Positions 15,084 to 23,782 are shown, counted from the first letter of the stretch. The stretch: 64,000 nt of DNA from Roseiarcus fermentans (GCF_003315135.1 NZ_QNRK01000010.1:120950-184949); one strand, 5' to 3'. Notes: a model not told the origin generated them from the sequence alone. Program-made: numbers and translations.

Positions 15084-17182
15084 TTGTAGTCCGGCAGGGT
15101 CGCGGGCAGGGAATTGAATCCCTCCGGCATGACGTTGGGAATGGCCTGGCGCACGTTCTCCGGCGTCACGCCGATCGCTGCGCAGCCCTTGCCGCCGTAG
15201 TGGGGGAAGGTCTCGACGACGTCGCGCGGGATCAGCGCGAGCGAGGCGGGGAGAGGCGGAAGGGCGCCCGTCACCCGCGCCTTGTCGAAGCCCGAGAGCA
15301 GGCTGTCCGTCTCAGCCGTGGGCGTGTCGCGCGGCCCGAGGTATTTCTGCTCGAAGCCCTTGGGCGCGAAGGCGTTGAACCGCGGCGAATCGCCCTCCGC
15401 CAGCGCCTCCTTCTCGTCCGGCAGGCTCGAAAGGGCCGGCAGGCCGAAGAGCGCGTTGACCGTCTCGATGATCGCGTTGTGGTCGCCCTCGGCGTGGGAG
15501 ACCGCGTGCGCCCGGGCGTAGGGCGAGATCAGGAGAAGGGGGATGCGGACGCCGCGGGCGAGCGGCAGGCCGTCGGGGCCGTAGCTCAGGATTCGCGGAG
15601 GGACGTGATCGTAGAGGCCGTCCGACTCGTCGTAGGCGATGATGATGGCGCTCTGCTTCCACAGGCTGTCGTTGCTGGCGATGGCGTTGATGACGCGCGC
15701 CGCCATCGCCTCGGTGAGCATGCTGTCGGAATAGCCGGGGTGGTCGTCGTCGCCGGATTTGGCCTTGGCGATCTTGGCGCGCTCGTCCGGCGTCAGGCCC
15801 TTGGGGTCGGGATAGTTCGGATTCTGGATGACGGCGGTCTGTTTCGGATAGTCGAGATTGTAGTAGCCGCCGCGGACATAGAAGACGCCGCCCTCCGCCG
15901 GCAGGTCGCCTCTCGCGAGATCCGCGAAGAAGTCGCCTTCGCCGCGCAGGTTGATCGCCTCGACCGGGTTGTTGGCGATGTAGCCGAAATATTGCGCGCC
16001 GTTGTGGTGGCTGACATAGCCCATGTGCGAGACGACGAGTCCCGTGTCCGTGGGTTCGAGGTCGTAGCCGTTCTGATACCAGCGCCAGCCGACCGGCGTC
16101 TTTCCGAGCGCTGCGACGGCGGGAATGTCCTTCTGGACGTCGGGAAGGTCGAAGGCCGGGTTGCGGTCCCACTGGGTGAACAGGTTGATCCACCCGCCCA
16201 TCATCGTCAGCGGAAGCGAGGCGAAGGTGAGGTTCGAGGCGGTGTTGCCCGGGTCCCAGTCCTCGCGCGGCGCGGTCGGCTGCCGGCCGATCGGGGTGGC
16301 GTCGAACGCCGAGCCCCACCAGGGCTGCGGATCGTTGACCAGCGGCGGCCCCTGCGTCGTCGCCTCGCCGCTGTAGGTCTTGCCGTTGATCGTGCCGCCG
16401 ATCGCGCCCGTGAAGCCGGTGTCGGCCGGGGCGTTGGTCAGGCTCGGGTGCTTCACCCATTGCGTCTCGCCGGCCTGGCCCGAAAGGATCGCGACGGCGT
16501 TCGGAGTCGAAGGCGTGTCCTCGGTGGCGAAATTGTTGTCGAAGATGGTGAAGCGGGTGGCCCAGCGCCAGAAGAACGGGATCGTGTCGCAATCGATGTG
16601 CGCCATGGCGAGGCGGGCGAACTGGGTCCCCATCTTCTCGCCCTTATCGCTGCCGGAGCGCGCGTACTTGCGCCACTCGACCTCGGCGAACTTGTCCATC
16701 TTCGCCACGCCGTCCTGGACGTCGAGCTTGGCCGCGAGCCCTTTGTGCGAATGGTCGGTCGAGTCCTTGAACGACGCATTCTGCTCCGGGCCGACGAGGA
16801 ACGGCTGCACCGTCACCGTCTGGCCGGTCACGGTGTCGCGGTAGGTCTGGGTGAAGCCGGGGGTGTCGGCGGCGGAGCGCGGCGCCTTGCCGTCGGAATA
16901 GAGGCCGTCGACGCCGGGCAATGTCCCGTACTCGTGGTCGAACGAGCGGTTCTCGTTGTAGATCACGAAGACGTATTTGATCGCCTTGCGCAGCGCCGCG
17001 ATGTCGTCGGCCGACCAATCCGGGTTCGACCAGCGCGGGTCGCTGTCCGGCACGAAATAAGGCGCGACGTCGGCCTGCGGATCGGGCTGGGTCGTGACCA
17101 GCGGACGGCCAGCGCCGAGGGCCGGCGCGACGAGGCTCGCGAGTCCGACGCCTGCGCTTGCGAACAGAAGGATGCTCTTCAT
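15080..17182 (-). CDS. Secreted phosphoesterase (phospholipase C / acid phosphatase family)
   Basis: A 700-residue exported protein. Residues 1-23 (MKSILLFASAGVGLASLVAP) form a signal peptide. The phosphoesterase-family signature with the metal-binding and nucleophile region appears as FVIYNENRSFDHEYGTLPG, near residue 75. Further conserved pieces are HIDCDTIPFFWRWATRFTIF, DESDGLYDHVPPRI and HAEGDHNAIIETVNALF. The family includes phospholipase C and AcpA-type acid phosphatases; which substrate applies here cannot be told. ATG 17182 is chosen because the upstream extension has no signal peptide and reads through GC-rich noise. The gene is coupled to the binding-protein gene downstream. Confidence 0.88.
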   Translation of the reverse strand: MKSILLFASAGVGLASLVAPALGAGRPLVTTQPDPQADVAPYFVPDSDPRWSNPDWSADDIAALRKAIKYVFVIYNENRSFDHEYGTLPGVDGLYSDGKAPRSAADTPGFTQTYRDTVTGQTVTVQPFLVGPEQNASFKDSTDHSHKGLAAKLDVQDGVAKMDKFAEVEWRKYARSGSDKGEKMGTQFARLAMAHIDCDTIPFFWRWATRFTIFDNNFATEDTPSTPNAVAILSGQAGETQWVKHPSLTNAPADTGFTGAIGGTINGKTYSGEATTQGPPLVNDPQPWWGSAFDATPIGRQPTAPREDWDPGNTASNLTFASLPLTMMGGWINLFTQWDRNPAFDLPDVQKDIPAVAALGKTPVGWRWYQNGYDLEPTDTGLVVSHMGYVSHHNGAQYFGYIANNPVEAINLRGEGDFFADLARGDLPAEGGVFYVRGGYYNLDYPKQTAVIQNPNYPDPKGLTPDERAKIAKAKSGDDDHPGYSDSMLTEAMAARVINAIASNDSLWKQSAIIIAYDESDGLYDHVPPRILSYGPDGLPLARGVRIPLLLISPYARAHAVSHAEGDHNAIIETVNALFGLPALSSLPDEKEALAEGDSPRFNAFAPKGFEQKYLGPRDTPTAETDSLLSGFDKARVTGALPPLPASLALIPRDVVETFPHYGGKGCAAIGVTPENVRQAIPNVMPEGFNSLPATLPDYN

Positions 17183-17625
17183 CGGACTCTCGTCAAGAAT
17201 GGGCCGCGCCCCTGTTTGGGTACGGATTGTTTCAGGTTCAAGACATTCGCCGCGCCACGGCGACGCAGGCTCTCGCCTGGCCGACCGTTCTCGCGTCGTC
17301 CCGACCGCGGCGCCCACGGGCTTCCTTCCCAGAGGGGGCGACGGATGGGCAGGCTGTCCCGCGGATTGACAGCAGGGCTTGCGCGCCACGCGTTCGCACG
17401 CGCCGGGCGCGGCGACCGGCGCGCTTTTCGACCCGCCCTCGGCGCGCCGCTCGTTTTCGCGCTGCTACCGGGCGGCGCGCTCGCGTGGTCGGATTTGTGC
17501 GCAGGCTCCGTCGCCTATGCGCTCGGGTTCGCCATCGCCGCGATCGGCCGCCTGCGGCTGCCCCATGCCAACCTGCAAGGCGCGCGGGCGACCGTGCGGG
17601 AGTCGCAGCGGGGTCGGCGCCGCCT
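17183..17625. other. Gene-free stretch upstream of the phosphoesterase
   Basis: About 440 bases without a supported gene. A plus-strand frame starting at 17345 has hydrophobic runs but continues a frame that is open antisense to the phosphoesterase, so it looks like a GC-driven artefact. The promoter of the phosphoesterase operon presumably lies here; no clear elements were seen. Confidence 0.4.
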
Positions 17626-17889
17626 TCACTCGCACACGACGATCCGCCGCCACGCGCCCCTCAGGTCCTGGCTGAAGGCGTAGCAGCCGAGCCGCGGCGC
17701 CGGCAGGGACGTCGTCCACGGCGGCGCCGGCCAGGGGGCGCCGCTGTAACCGGAGTCGCCCGGGGCGACGACCCAGGCGGCCACAGCCGGCGGACCCGCG
17801 ACCGGCTCGGTTCCGGCGGCGAAGCCGGCCTGACCGAGAGACGCGAGCGCGAGCAGGGCCGCCGCGAGCCGGGTTGCTGAAGTCCTCAT
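17626..17889 (-). CDS. Small secreted protein of unknown function
   Basis: An 87-residue protein with a good signal peptide: RTSATR, a hydrophobic run ALLALASLGQAGF, then AAG at the likely cleavage site. The mature part is short and Pro/Trp-rich (APWPAPPWTTSLPAP), ending in a segment with two cysteines (GCYAFSQDLRGAWRRIVVCE) that could form a disulfide. I recognise the GCY-x-VxVCE-like ending from small uncharacterised periplasmic proteins of Rhizobiales, without known function. The gene lies between ODC (upstream, same strand) and the phosphoesterase. Confidence 0.55.
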   Translation of the reverse strand: MRTSATRLAAALLALASLGQAGFAAGTEPVAGPPAVAAWVVAPGDSGYSGAPWPAPPWTTSLPAPRLGCYAFSQDLRGAWRRIVVCE

Positions 17890-18055
17890 GTCGAAACGTC
17901 CCATCGAGCGAGGGCGGCCTTCGCGGCCCCGCCGCGCGCCGCCTCTCCGATTGCGATAACGCGCCGGCCGGGTCGGCGGCAAGACGTTCCGGCCCGGCGC
18001 AGCCGAAGGCGTTCGGACGGGCCGGCGGCTCGGCCGAGGAGCCGCCGGCGACGGC

Positions 18056-19186
18056 TCAGATCACGTACGACTTCAGCGGCGCAAAACCGTTGAAACCGAC
18101 CGTGGAATAGGTCGTCGTGTACGCGCCGGTCCCCTCGATCAGCACCTTGGCGCCGATCTCGAGCGTGACCGGCAGAAGGTAGGGGTCCTTCTCGTACAGC
18201 ACGTCGACCGAGTCGCAACTCGGGCCGGCGAGCACGCACGGGCCGAGCGCCTCCGCGTCGCAATCGGTGCGGATCGGATAGCGGATCATCTCGTCCATCG
18301 TCTCGGCGAGGCCGTTGAACTTGCCGATGTCGAGATAGACCCAGCGCACGTGGTCCTGCTGAGACTTCTTCGAGATCAGCACGACCTCCGCCTCGATGAT
18401 CCCGGCGTCGCCGACCATGCCGCGGCCGGGCTCGATGATCGTCTCCGGGATGCGGTTGCCGAAGTGGCGGCGCAGCGCCCGAAAAATCGACTGCCCATAG
18501 GTCTGAACCGGCGCCACCCGCTTGAGGTAGCGCGTCGGGAAGCCGCCGCCGAGGTTGAGCATCGCGAGCTGAATGCCGCGCTCGGCGAGGTCGCGGAAGA
18601 TCCCGGCCGAGACCTGCAGCGCGCGGTTCCACATGCGCGGGTTGCGTTGCTGCGAACCGACGTGGAACGACAGCCCGTGCGCGACCAGGCCCAGCGCGTG
18701 GGCGCGCTCGAGCACGTCGGCCGCCATGTCCGGCGCGCACCCGAACTTGCGCGAAAGCGGCCATTCGGCGCCGGCGCCGTCGCACAGGATCCGGCAGAAC
18801 ACCTTCGAGCCCGGCGCCGCGCGCGCGACCTTCTCGACCTCCGCCCCGCAATCGACCGCATAGAGCCGGACCCCGAGCGCGAAGGCGCGCGCGATGTCCT
18901 TCTCCTTCTTGATCGTGTTGCCGAAGCTGACGCGGTCTGGTGACGCGCCGGCGGCGAGCGCGAGCTCGATCTCGGCGACCGAGGCCGTGTCGAAGCACGA
19001 GCCGAGGCCGGCGAGCAGGCTCAGGATCTCGGGCGCCGGATTGGCCTTGACGGCGTAGAACACGCGCGTGTCGGGCAGGGCGTCGGCGAAGCTCCGATAG
19101 TTGTCGCGCACGACGTCGAGATCGACGACGAGGCGCGGTCCGTCCTCGCGGTTGTCGGCGAGGAATTGCTTGATGCGGTCCGTCAT
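18056..19186 (-). CDS. Ornithine/lysine decarboxylase (type III PLP fold)
   Basis: A 376-residue PLP enzyme of the eukaryotic-type ODC / DAP-decarboxylase fold, making putrescine (or cadaverine) for polyamine synthesis. The PLP lysine is K47 in VFYAVKANP. Other landmarks are FGNTIKKEKDIARAFALGV, LSFHVGSQQRNP, the Gly-rich LNLGGGFPTRYL, the phosphate-binding EPGRGMVGDAG, and the substrate-site GPSCDSVDVLYEK with its Cys and Asp. The length matches bacterial ODC/LDC rather than LysA. ATG 19186 is preferred; an ATG three codons upstream (19195) is also possible. A gap of nearly 1 kb without genes lies upstream. Confidence 0.92.
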   Translation of the reverse strand: MTDRIKQFLADNREDGPRLVVDLDVVRDNYRSFADALPDTRVFYAVKANPAPEILSLLAGLGSCFDTASVAEIELALAAGASPDRVSFGNTIKKEKDIARAFALGVRLYAVDCGAEVEKVARAAPGSKVFCRILCDGAGAEWPLSRKFGCAPDMAADVLERAHALGLVAHGLSFHVGSQQRNPRMWNRALQVSAGIFRDLAERGIQLAMLNLGGGFPTRYLKRVAPVQTYGQSIFRALRRHFGNRIPETIIEPGRGMVGDAGIIEAEVVLISKKSQQDHVRWVYLDIGKFNGLAETMDEMIRYPIRTDCDAEALGPCVLAGPSCDSVDVLYEKDPYLLPVTLEIGAKVLIEGTGAYTTTYSTVGFNGFAPLKSYVI

Positions 19187-20146
19187 GAGCGGCATCCCCT
19201 GACGGCGCGGCAGGCGGTTCCCGCGCCGGAACAGTGAAGGATTCGCCGGCGATGCGACCGTCGCGCCCGCGCGTTGGAAACGCGGACGCTGTCGTTGACC
19301 CGCCGACGCGATCGCCCGCGCGCCGTCGCCTCGAAGAGGCCGCGACGATGGAGCGATCAGCTGCTGCGCCGTAGCCCAATGCATGGGGACCGAGCGGCAA
19401 AAGGCCGCGCGGGGATCACACATCAGGCCATCGTTTGGACGGAGAGTCCCGTCCGCACGCCCGGCAAAGATAGACAAGCCTCTTTGATCGCCGGCCTTTG
19501 GAGGGCAGGCAGAGACCAAAAAAGCCCGGTCCGTCGTTGCTTCAAGTCGCGTCCCCCGTGGGGCGGGGTTCGCCGGTTCGCCTCCGGCTGCCGGTCTTCC
19601 AAAGGGCGGTTGACTGGCCTCTTGTCCAGATCCCCGCCGACCGGCACGCGACCACAGGCACGTGCGTATTGGGCGACTGCATATGTGTTCGAATCGAGCG
19701 GCGATGCAAGAGGGTTTTTGCCGCGCGGGCGAACAATATTCCGGGCCGGCGCGAGCGCCGCCGCAGGGCGCTCGTCGGACCGCCCGGCCGGGCTCCGGCG
19801 GGCGTCCGGGGGACGCCTTGTCGTCGACGGGCCGGAGCGCCGACCTCGTGAGACCGCCGCTCGATCGGCGTCTCCCGAGGGCGGGCGGCGCTCGGGAATC
19901 CCGGCGAGCCACGTCGGCCGGCGCCCGCGGCGAAAAAAGCGACACGCAGGCGTTGCAATCTGCAATCGTAAGGTAGTAATCTATCCACGATCGGGATGGT
20001 GTCCCGGTCCGGGCGGACGGAGAGGCTGCTTCAGGCTGTGACCGTCGCGACGGGCGTTTTTGCGCGCGCACAGTGCGCGCGTGTTGAACACGAGAGACCA
20101 GCGCGACGCCGACAGACGTCGAGACAACAGACACGGAGGTTTTCCG
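19187..20146. other. Long gene-poor region upstream of the decarboxylase
   Basis: About 960 bases with no supported gene on either strand. Frames open here translate to Arg/Pro-rich noise. The local AT-rich spot near 19960-19985 contains a tandem TGCAATC and a TAGTAATCTATCC segment that could be promoter material. The region should hold the promoter of the decarboxylase gene and that of the small gene at 20147. Confidence 0.45.
20064..20080. promoter_or_regulatory. 17-base palindrome upstream of a small gene
   Basis: GCGCGCAC and GTGCGCGC form a perfect inverted repeat around a single A, 67 bases upstream of the ATG at 20147. It could be an operator or simply reflect GC-rich sequence. Confidence 0.35.
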
Positions 20147-20395
20147 ATGATCGACCGACAACCGGAACCCGCTTGCCGCGAAGACGCCGGCCATGCCGAA
20201 CCTCCGGCCGCCGGCCGGCCGGATTGCGCCGCGCCGTTCGAGACGTGCGTCCGACCCGCGGTCGCCGTCGCGTCCGCCAACGACAATCCGCCGCCGATCC
20301 GGATTGACCCGGCGGCGCCGCTGGACCGGCTTCGCGGCGCGCCGGACGGGATGGAAGAGCTGGACGCCTGGTTCGGTCCGGGTAGCCTCGGCTGA
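20147..20395 (+). CDS. Small hypothetical protein
   Basis: An 82-residue protein with a strong ribosome-binding site (ACGGAGGT) nine bases before its ATG, the main reason to believe it. The sequence is Pro/Ala-rich with three cysteines in the first half. It contains the phrase VASANDNPPP, a motif seen in short Rhizobiales proteins of unknown role, and ends in MEELDAWFGPGSLG. No signal peptide or membrane span is visible. No function can be proposed. Confidence 0.5.
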   Translation: MIDRQPEPACREDAGHAEPPAAGRPDCAAPFETCVRPAVAVASANDNPPPIRIDPAAPLDRLRGAPDGMEELDAWFGPGSLG

Positions 20396-20892
20396 GGCCG
20401 GGTGGGCGACGGCGAGCCCGCCGCCGCGGCTCGGCATGACCGCGTCGCGAAGCCGTCGGCGACGGCTCGGAACTGTCCAGCGGTCATCCGGTCCTGACCG
20501 CACCCCTGCCCGGTGAGCCGAAGCCGAGCCGGGAAGGGGACGCGGCGGCTGCGGCGGATGGCGAGCGTCGTCGCAGACGTGGCCGCTGGCCGCGCGCCGC
20601 GCTCGCCGAGCGCGGCTGCCAGGTCGGGCGACGGACGCGGCCCCGGCGACCGGACGCGCGGGCTCGACGGGCGAAAGCCGCCGAGATGGGGCGCTCGCAT
20701 GGGAGCGCCCGCGCGCCGACGCTCGCGAAGCGGCGCAATTCCGCCCGTCGACGCCATGAAAAGGGCGCCAAAAGACCGCACGGCGCCCAAGAGTTCCGCC
20801 TAGCCTCGATCGTGGCGGCGCGCCGGTCGAGGGGCCGCGGCGCGAGCGTCGCGACGTCCCGCCTGTGTCCCGCAAAGATGCGGAGGACGCCC
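20396..20892. other. Gene-free stretch before the DUF2189 gene
   Basis: About 500 bases, very GC-rich, with no supported gene. It ends in CGGAGG, the ribosome-binding site for the ATG at 20893. Confidence 0.4.
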
Positions 20893-21807
20893 ATGACGTC
20901 GACATTCCACGTCTACTTCGGACCCCATGCCGATGACGCGCCGATCGAGGTCCGCAAGCTCGGGACGCGGGACGCTTTCGCCGCCCTGCGCGAAGGCGTC
21001 GAGGACTTTTTCGCCACGCCGACCCATCCCGTCTTCGTCGGCGTCTTCTACGCGCTCGCCGGGATCGCGCTCGCGGCGCTGTCCTCGTTCGGCAGCGCGC
21101 TCCAGCTCGTGTTTCCGCTCGCCGCGGGCTTCGCGCTGCTCGGCCCGTTCTTCGCCGTCGGGCTTTACGAGTTGAGCCGCCGGCGCGAAGCGGGCCTCGC
21201 GCCGAGCTGGCTCGACGCTTTCGCCGTATTTCGCTCCCCCGCGCTGCCCTCGGTGTTCGCTCTCGGCGGTTTTCTCCTGGCGCTGTTCGCGCTCTGGCTC
21301 GCGACGGCGGAATACCTCTATGTGGCGCTGTACGGGCCCGATGCGCCGTCGGCCGCGGGGCTCTTCGTCCGCGACGTTTTCACGACCAGCCGCGGATGGA
21401 CGATGATTGCCGTCGGCTGCCTCGTCGGATTCGGCTTCGCCGCGGTCGCGCTCGCAATCAGCGTCGTCTCGTTCCCGCTGATGATCGATCGCGACGTCGG
21501 GCTCGCCCCGGCGATCGTCGCCTCGGTGCGGTTGGCGCGCGAGAATCCCGCGCCGGTGGCCGTGTGGGGCGCGATCGTGGCCGCCGCGCTCGCCGTCGGG
21601 TCGGCGCCGCTGTTCATCGGCCTCGCCGTCGTCATGCCGATCCTCGGCCACGCGACGTGGCGCTTCTATCGCCGCGCGATCGTGCGCGACCCGGCGCACG
21701 AGGTCCCGATCGAGGATCCGACCGGCGAGGCGCTGGTCGAGTCGCCGGGACTGAAGCAATTGTGGACCTTCCTCGACGTGCTCGAAACCTTCCGCAAGCG
21801 GCGGTAG
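20893..21807 (+). CDS. DUF2189-type integral membrane protein
   Basis: A 304-residue inner-membrane protein of unknown function. After a soluble N terminus with the phrase IEVRKLGTRDAFAALREGVE, six hydrophobic spans follow, including VGVFYALAGIALAALSSF, FPLAAGFALLGPFFAVGLYE, VFALGGFLLALFALWLA, IAVGCLVGFGFAAVALAIS and AAALAVGSAPLFIGLAVVMP. The LLGPFFAVGLYELSRRRE segment and the ending GHATWRFYRRAI match the DUF2189 family as I know it. CGGAGG precedes ATG 20893; an ATG at 20878 in the same frame is less well placed. A stem-loop follows the stop by 30 bases. Confidence 0.85.
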   Translation: MTSTFHVYFGPHADDAPIEVRKLGTRDAFAALREGVEDFFATPTHPVFVGVFYALAGIALAALSSFGSALQLVFPLAAGFALLGPFFAVGLYELSRRREAGLAPSWLDAFAVFRSPALPSVFALGGFLLALFALWLATAEYLYVALYGPDAPSAAGLFVRDVFTTSRGWTMIAVGCLVGFGFAAVALAISVVSFPLMIDRDVGLAPAIVASVRLARENPAPVAVWGAIVAAALAVGSAPLFIGLAVVMPILGHATWRFYRRAIVRDPAHEVPIEDPTGEALVESPGLKQLWTFLDVLETFRKRR

Positions 21808-21836
21808 CGTCTCAGTTCGTAATTTGAATTTTCGCA

Positions 21837-21865
21837 GCCCATTCGTCGCCAAGCAACGAATGGGC
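21837..21865. terminator. Stem-loop between the DUF2189 gene and the HTH gene
   Basis: A perfect 10-base-pair stem, GCCCATTCGT and ACGAATGGGC, with a 9-base loop lies between converging genes. It marks the left border of a lower-GC patch. Confidence 0.5.
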
Positions 21866-21955
21866 GGTTGCGCCCCGGCCAAGCTGGGCTAGGACAGCAT
21901 GTCCGGGACAAACTGAGCGGCAGATTTTCCGTACGGCGAGAGTTGCGGGCCATTG

Positions 21956-22453
21956 CTACGCTGCGCGCATATGCTCGCTTCGCTTTAGACGCTTGACGTT
22001 TTCGTATCTCACAACGCGGGCGTGCACGACCTGAGTCAGAGACAGCCTCCCCCGTCGGAAAAACCATCGCGCAACATCTACCCAATCCCAAAGGGGCGTG
22101 TCAGTCGTAACTCTGACGACAGGAATAGGGAAGTCCCCGCTATCGCGCTTTCCTATTGCATAGTTTGAAACAGCGGCCCTGGTAATGCCAATTCGTGACG
22201 CAATATCCGACAGGCTGACGAGGTGTTCAGGGGCAATGTATAAGACCATCGCGCCGGTCGATTCAACGTCCCTCAGCGCTGATTTAAGCGCGTGATAAAA
22301 GCTTCGCGATTCACGATCAAATTCAATGATTGCAGCACCCTTTTGCAACGACACAGTTGCGTCATCGCAGCCGGCTTCAAACAACCGTTCTGATAGATCG
22401 GCAATATCGCTGCCAGGGGAGCTGGCGACAATTGTGAACTCAAACGTCTTCAT
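21956..22453 (-). CDS. Putative DNA-binding partner (HTH) of a HicA-like pair
   Basis: A 165-residue protein. It opens with MKTFEFTIVASSPG, followed by a ferredoxin-like pattern (DIADLSERLFEAGCDDATVS). A helix-turn-helix follows at about residues 80-105 (LVSLSDIASRIGITRAAVSN). The C-terminal part (FPIPVVRVTTDTPLWDWVDV) resembles a MerR/AlpA-like recognition unit. I recognise this architecture as one that commonly follows a short HicA-like gene, as here, where the genes overlap by 14 bases. A role as antitoxin and autorepressor is inference. The start is ATG 22453, with a GTG one codon upstream. Base composition is clearly less GC-rich than flanking genes, which suggests transfer. Confidence 0.7.
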   Translation of the reverse strand: MKTFEFTIVASSPGSDIADLSERLFEAGCDDATVSLQKGAAIIEFDRESRSFYHALKSALRDVESTGAMVLYIAPEHLVSLSDIASRIGITRAAVSNYAIGKRDSGDFPIPVVRVTTDTPLWDWVDVARWFFRRGRLSLTQVVHARVVRYENVKRLKRSEHMRAA

Positions 22454-22691
22454 CACCGCCCTCCTCTAGTCTATGGTTGCAACGTTCGACCGCGCGCAGA
22501 ATGGCTCTTGCATGGTTCTGACAATTGCGCGGCGTAGACCAAACAGCCACCATGCACCCCTCGCGGGAATGGTGGGGACACAAGAGATGCCCCCAAGCGT
22601 GCCCATTTGATAACTCCACCGTCCAGGCCAAGCTTTCCGCGTGGGAGATCGCATTTTCGATCTCTTTGTTAGGGTGGCGCGGCCTAGCCAT
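22440..22691 (-). CDS. HicA-like small protein, putative toxin
   Basis: An 83-residue protein that begins MARPRHPNKEIENAISHAES and contains WTVELSNGHAWGHLLCP, a segment like the G-x-H strand of HicA-type dsRBD-fold mRNA interferases. The CPHHSREGCMVAVWSTP part adds Cys/His residues that might bind metal. ATG 22691 matches the usual MARP start; a longer in-frame start at 22703 exists. A TTGACA (minus strand, 22726-22731) and CATTCT (22703-22708) with a 17-base spacer form a plausible promoter, but it sits almost on the start codon. The HTH gene follows with a 14-base overlap. Toxin activity is inferred from this arrangement only. Confidence 0.65.
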   Translation of the reverse strand: MARPRHPNKEIENAISHAESLAWTVELSNGHAWGHLLCPHHSREGCMVAVWSTPRNCQNHARAILRAVERCNHRLEEGGDEDV

Positions 22692-22779
22692 CCACTCGCC
22701 CAAGAATGGGGTAACTGTTTGCTTTTGTCAACAGATATTCCCCGGCCCAAATTCCAAATCAGCATTACGTAATTGATAT

Positions 22780-23013
22780 TTAAGGTGTAATTCCAGTAGA
22801 TTTCAGATGGGGGCCGCGCGATCCCGGCTTCGGTGCATCGGTATCCATCGCACCCACATTATCCTCCCAAGTCAGGAGCGCCTCGGAAAGGCCAGCGGCC
22901 ATAGCGAACGCATTCGTAAGGCGCGTGAAGCGGCGGTTGTGCATCCGCATCGTAAGACTGGAGCGCTCGCTGTCGCTCGTTGAAATGTGCTTTCGGGTCG
23001 GGCGTTCCTTCAA
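22780..23013 (-). pseudogene. IS1-family transposase remnant with in-frame deletion
   Basis: A 77-codon frame translating to the end of an IS1-type transposase. The part RKHISTSDSERSSLTMRMHN followed by RRFTRLTNAF matches the conserved DDE-region phrase with its catalytic Glu. It then jumps directly to AMAAGLSEALLTWEDNVGAM and PKPGSRGP, which in intact relatives lies about 30 residues further on. The joint lacks the usual NFVRPH-type segment, so an in-frame deletion is likely. No upstream transposase sequence continues in frame (a stop is met at 23023-23025). No terminal inverted repeats were identified. It is a dead mobile-element fragment next to a putative toxin-antitoxin pair. Confidence 0.7.
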
Positions 23014-23077
23014 TCGGCGTCTTCATGGCGCCAGTGCAATCGGCGGGGCTGTCGCGGCCCTTGGCGCGCCCCCTCGC

Positions 23078-23782
23078 TCACCACGGCACGGTGCGGCCGA
23101 GATAGTCGAGATAGTGCAGGCCCGGCCGGCCCTGCACGGCGAGCAGCGTGCGCACCAGGCTCGGCACGCTGTCCTCGATCGTCAGCCGCGCGTCCGGGCC
23201 GCCGAGGTCCGTCTTCACCCAGCCGGGCGCCATCAGCACCAGCGTCCGCGGATCGCCGGCGTGGCGGGCGGCGAAGCTGCGCATGAACTGGTTCAGCGCC
23301 GCCTTGCTGCCGCGGTAGACCTCGCGCATTCCGACCGTGTTGTTGGCGACGCTGCCCTGGCCCGACGACATGATTCCGATCAGGCCGGTCGGCGGCGCGA
23401 GGTCCTCGAGCGCCTCCACGACCCGCATCGGGCTCAGGCTGTTGGTGATCATGACCCGCACAAATTCGTCCGTGGTCACGTCGGCGATCGTTTCCTGCGG
23501 GTTGTTGCTGACGCCGGCGTTGACGAACACGATGTCGAACGTCCGCCCGGCGAGGCGGGCGCGCAAAGCCGCGACCTGATCGGGCGCGTTGATGTCGACC
23601 GTCTCGACTTCCAGCCGTCCCGCCGAAGCCTCGGCCAGATCGTGAAGCTTCGTTCCGCCGCCGGACCGCGCCGTGCCGACGACGCGCCAGCCGAGCTTCA
23701 GGAACTCGTCGGCCATCGCGAGCCCGAGCCCGCGCGACGCGCCGACGATGAGGATCTGCTTGTCTGTTTCGGTTGGCGTCAC
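23078..23782 (-). CDS. Short-chain dehydrogenase/reductase
   Basis: A 234-residue SDR. The cofactor-binding glycine motif is ILIVGASRGLGLAM, the structural motif VNAGVSNN replaces the usual NNAG, and the catalytic triad is read as Ser in IGIMSSGQGSV with YRGSK (Tyr and Lys). The basic residue in GTARSGGG after strand 2 suggests NADP(H) preference (inference). The substrate is unknown. A second SDR gene lies 88 bases upstream on the same strand, and the two may have arisen by duplication, though they have diverged. Confidence 0.88.
   Translation of the reverse strand: MTPTETDKQILIVGASRGLGLAMADEFLKLGWRVVGTARSGGGTKLHDLAEASAGRLEVETVDINAPDQVAALRARLAGRTFDIVFVNAGVSNNPQETIADVTTDEFVRVMITNSLSPMRVVEALEDLAPPTGLIGIMSSGQGSVANNTVGMREVYRGSKAALNQFMRSFAARHAGDPRTLVLMAPGWVKTDLGGPDARLTIEDSVPSLVRTLLAVQGRPGLHYLDYLGRTVPW

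Noticed and set aside
15200..17683. Very long open frame on the plus strand opposite the phosphoesterase
   Set aside because: The translation is Arg/Val/Gly-rich noise without domains, and the opposite strand encodes a clear signal-peptide phosphoesterase. High GC content leaves antisense frames open.
17345..17683. Possible membrane protein on the plus strand with hydrophobic runs
   Set aside because: It is the tail of a frame open antisense to the phosphoesterase, overlaps a better-supported secreted protein, and has no family resemblance.
20878..20892. Alternative ATG for the DUF2189 gene
   Set aside because: The CGGAGG ribosome-binding site lies between this ATG and the one at 20893, favouring the later start.
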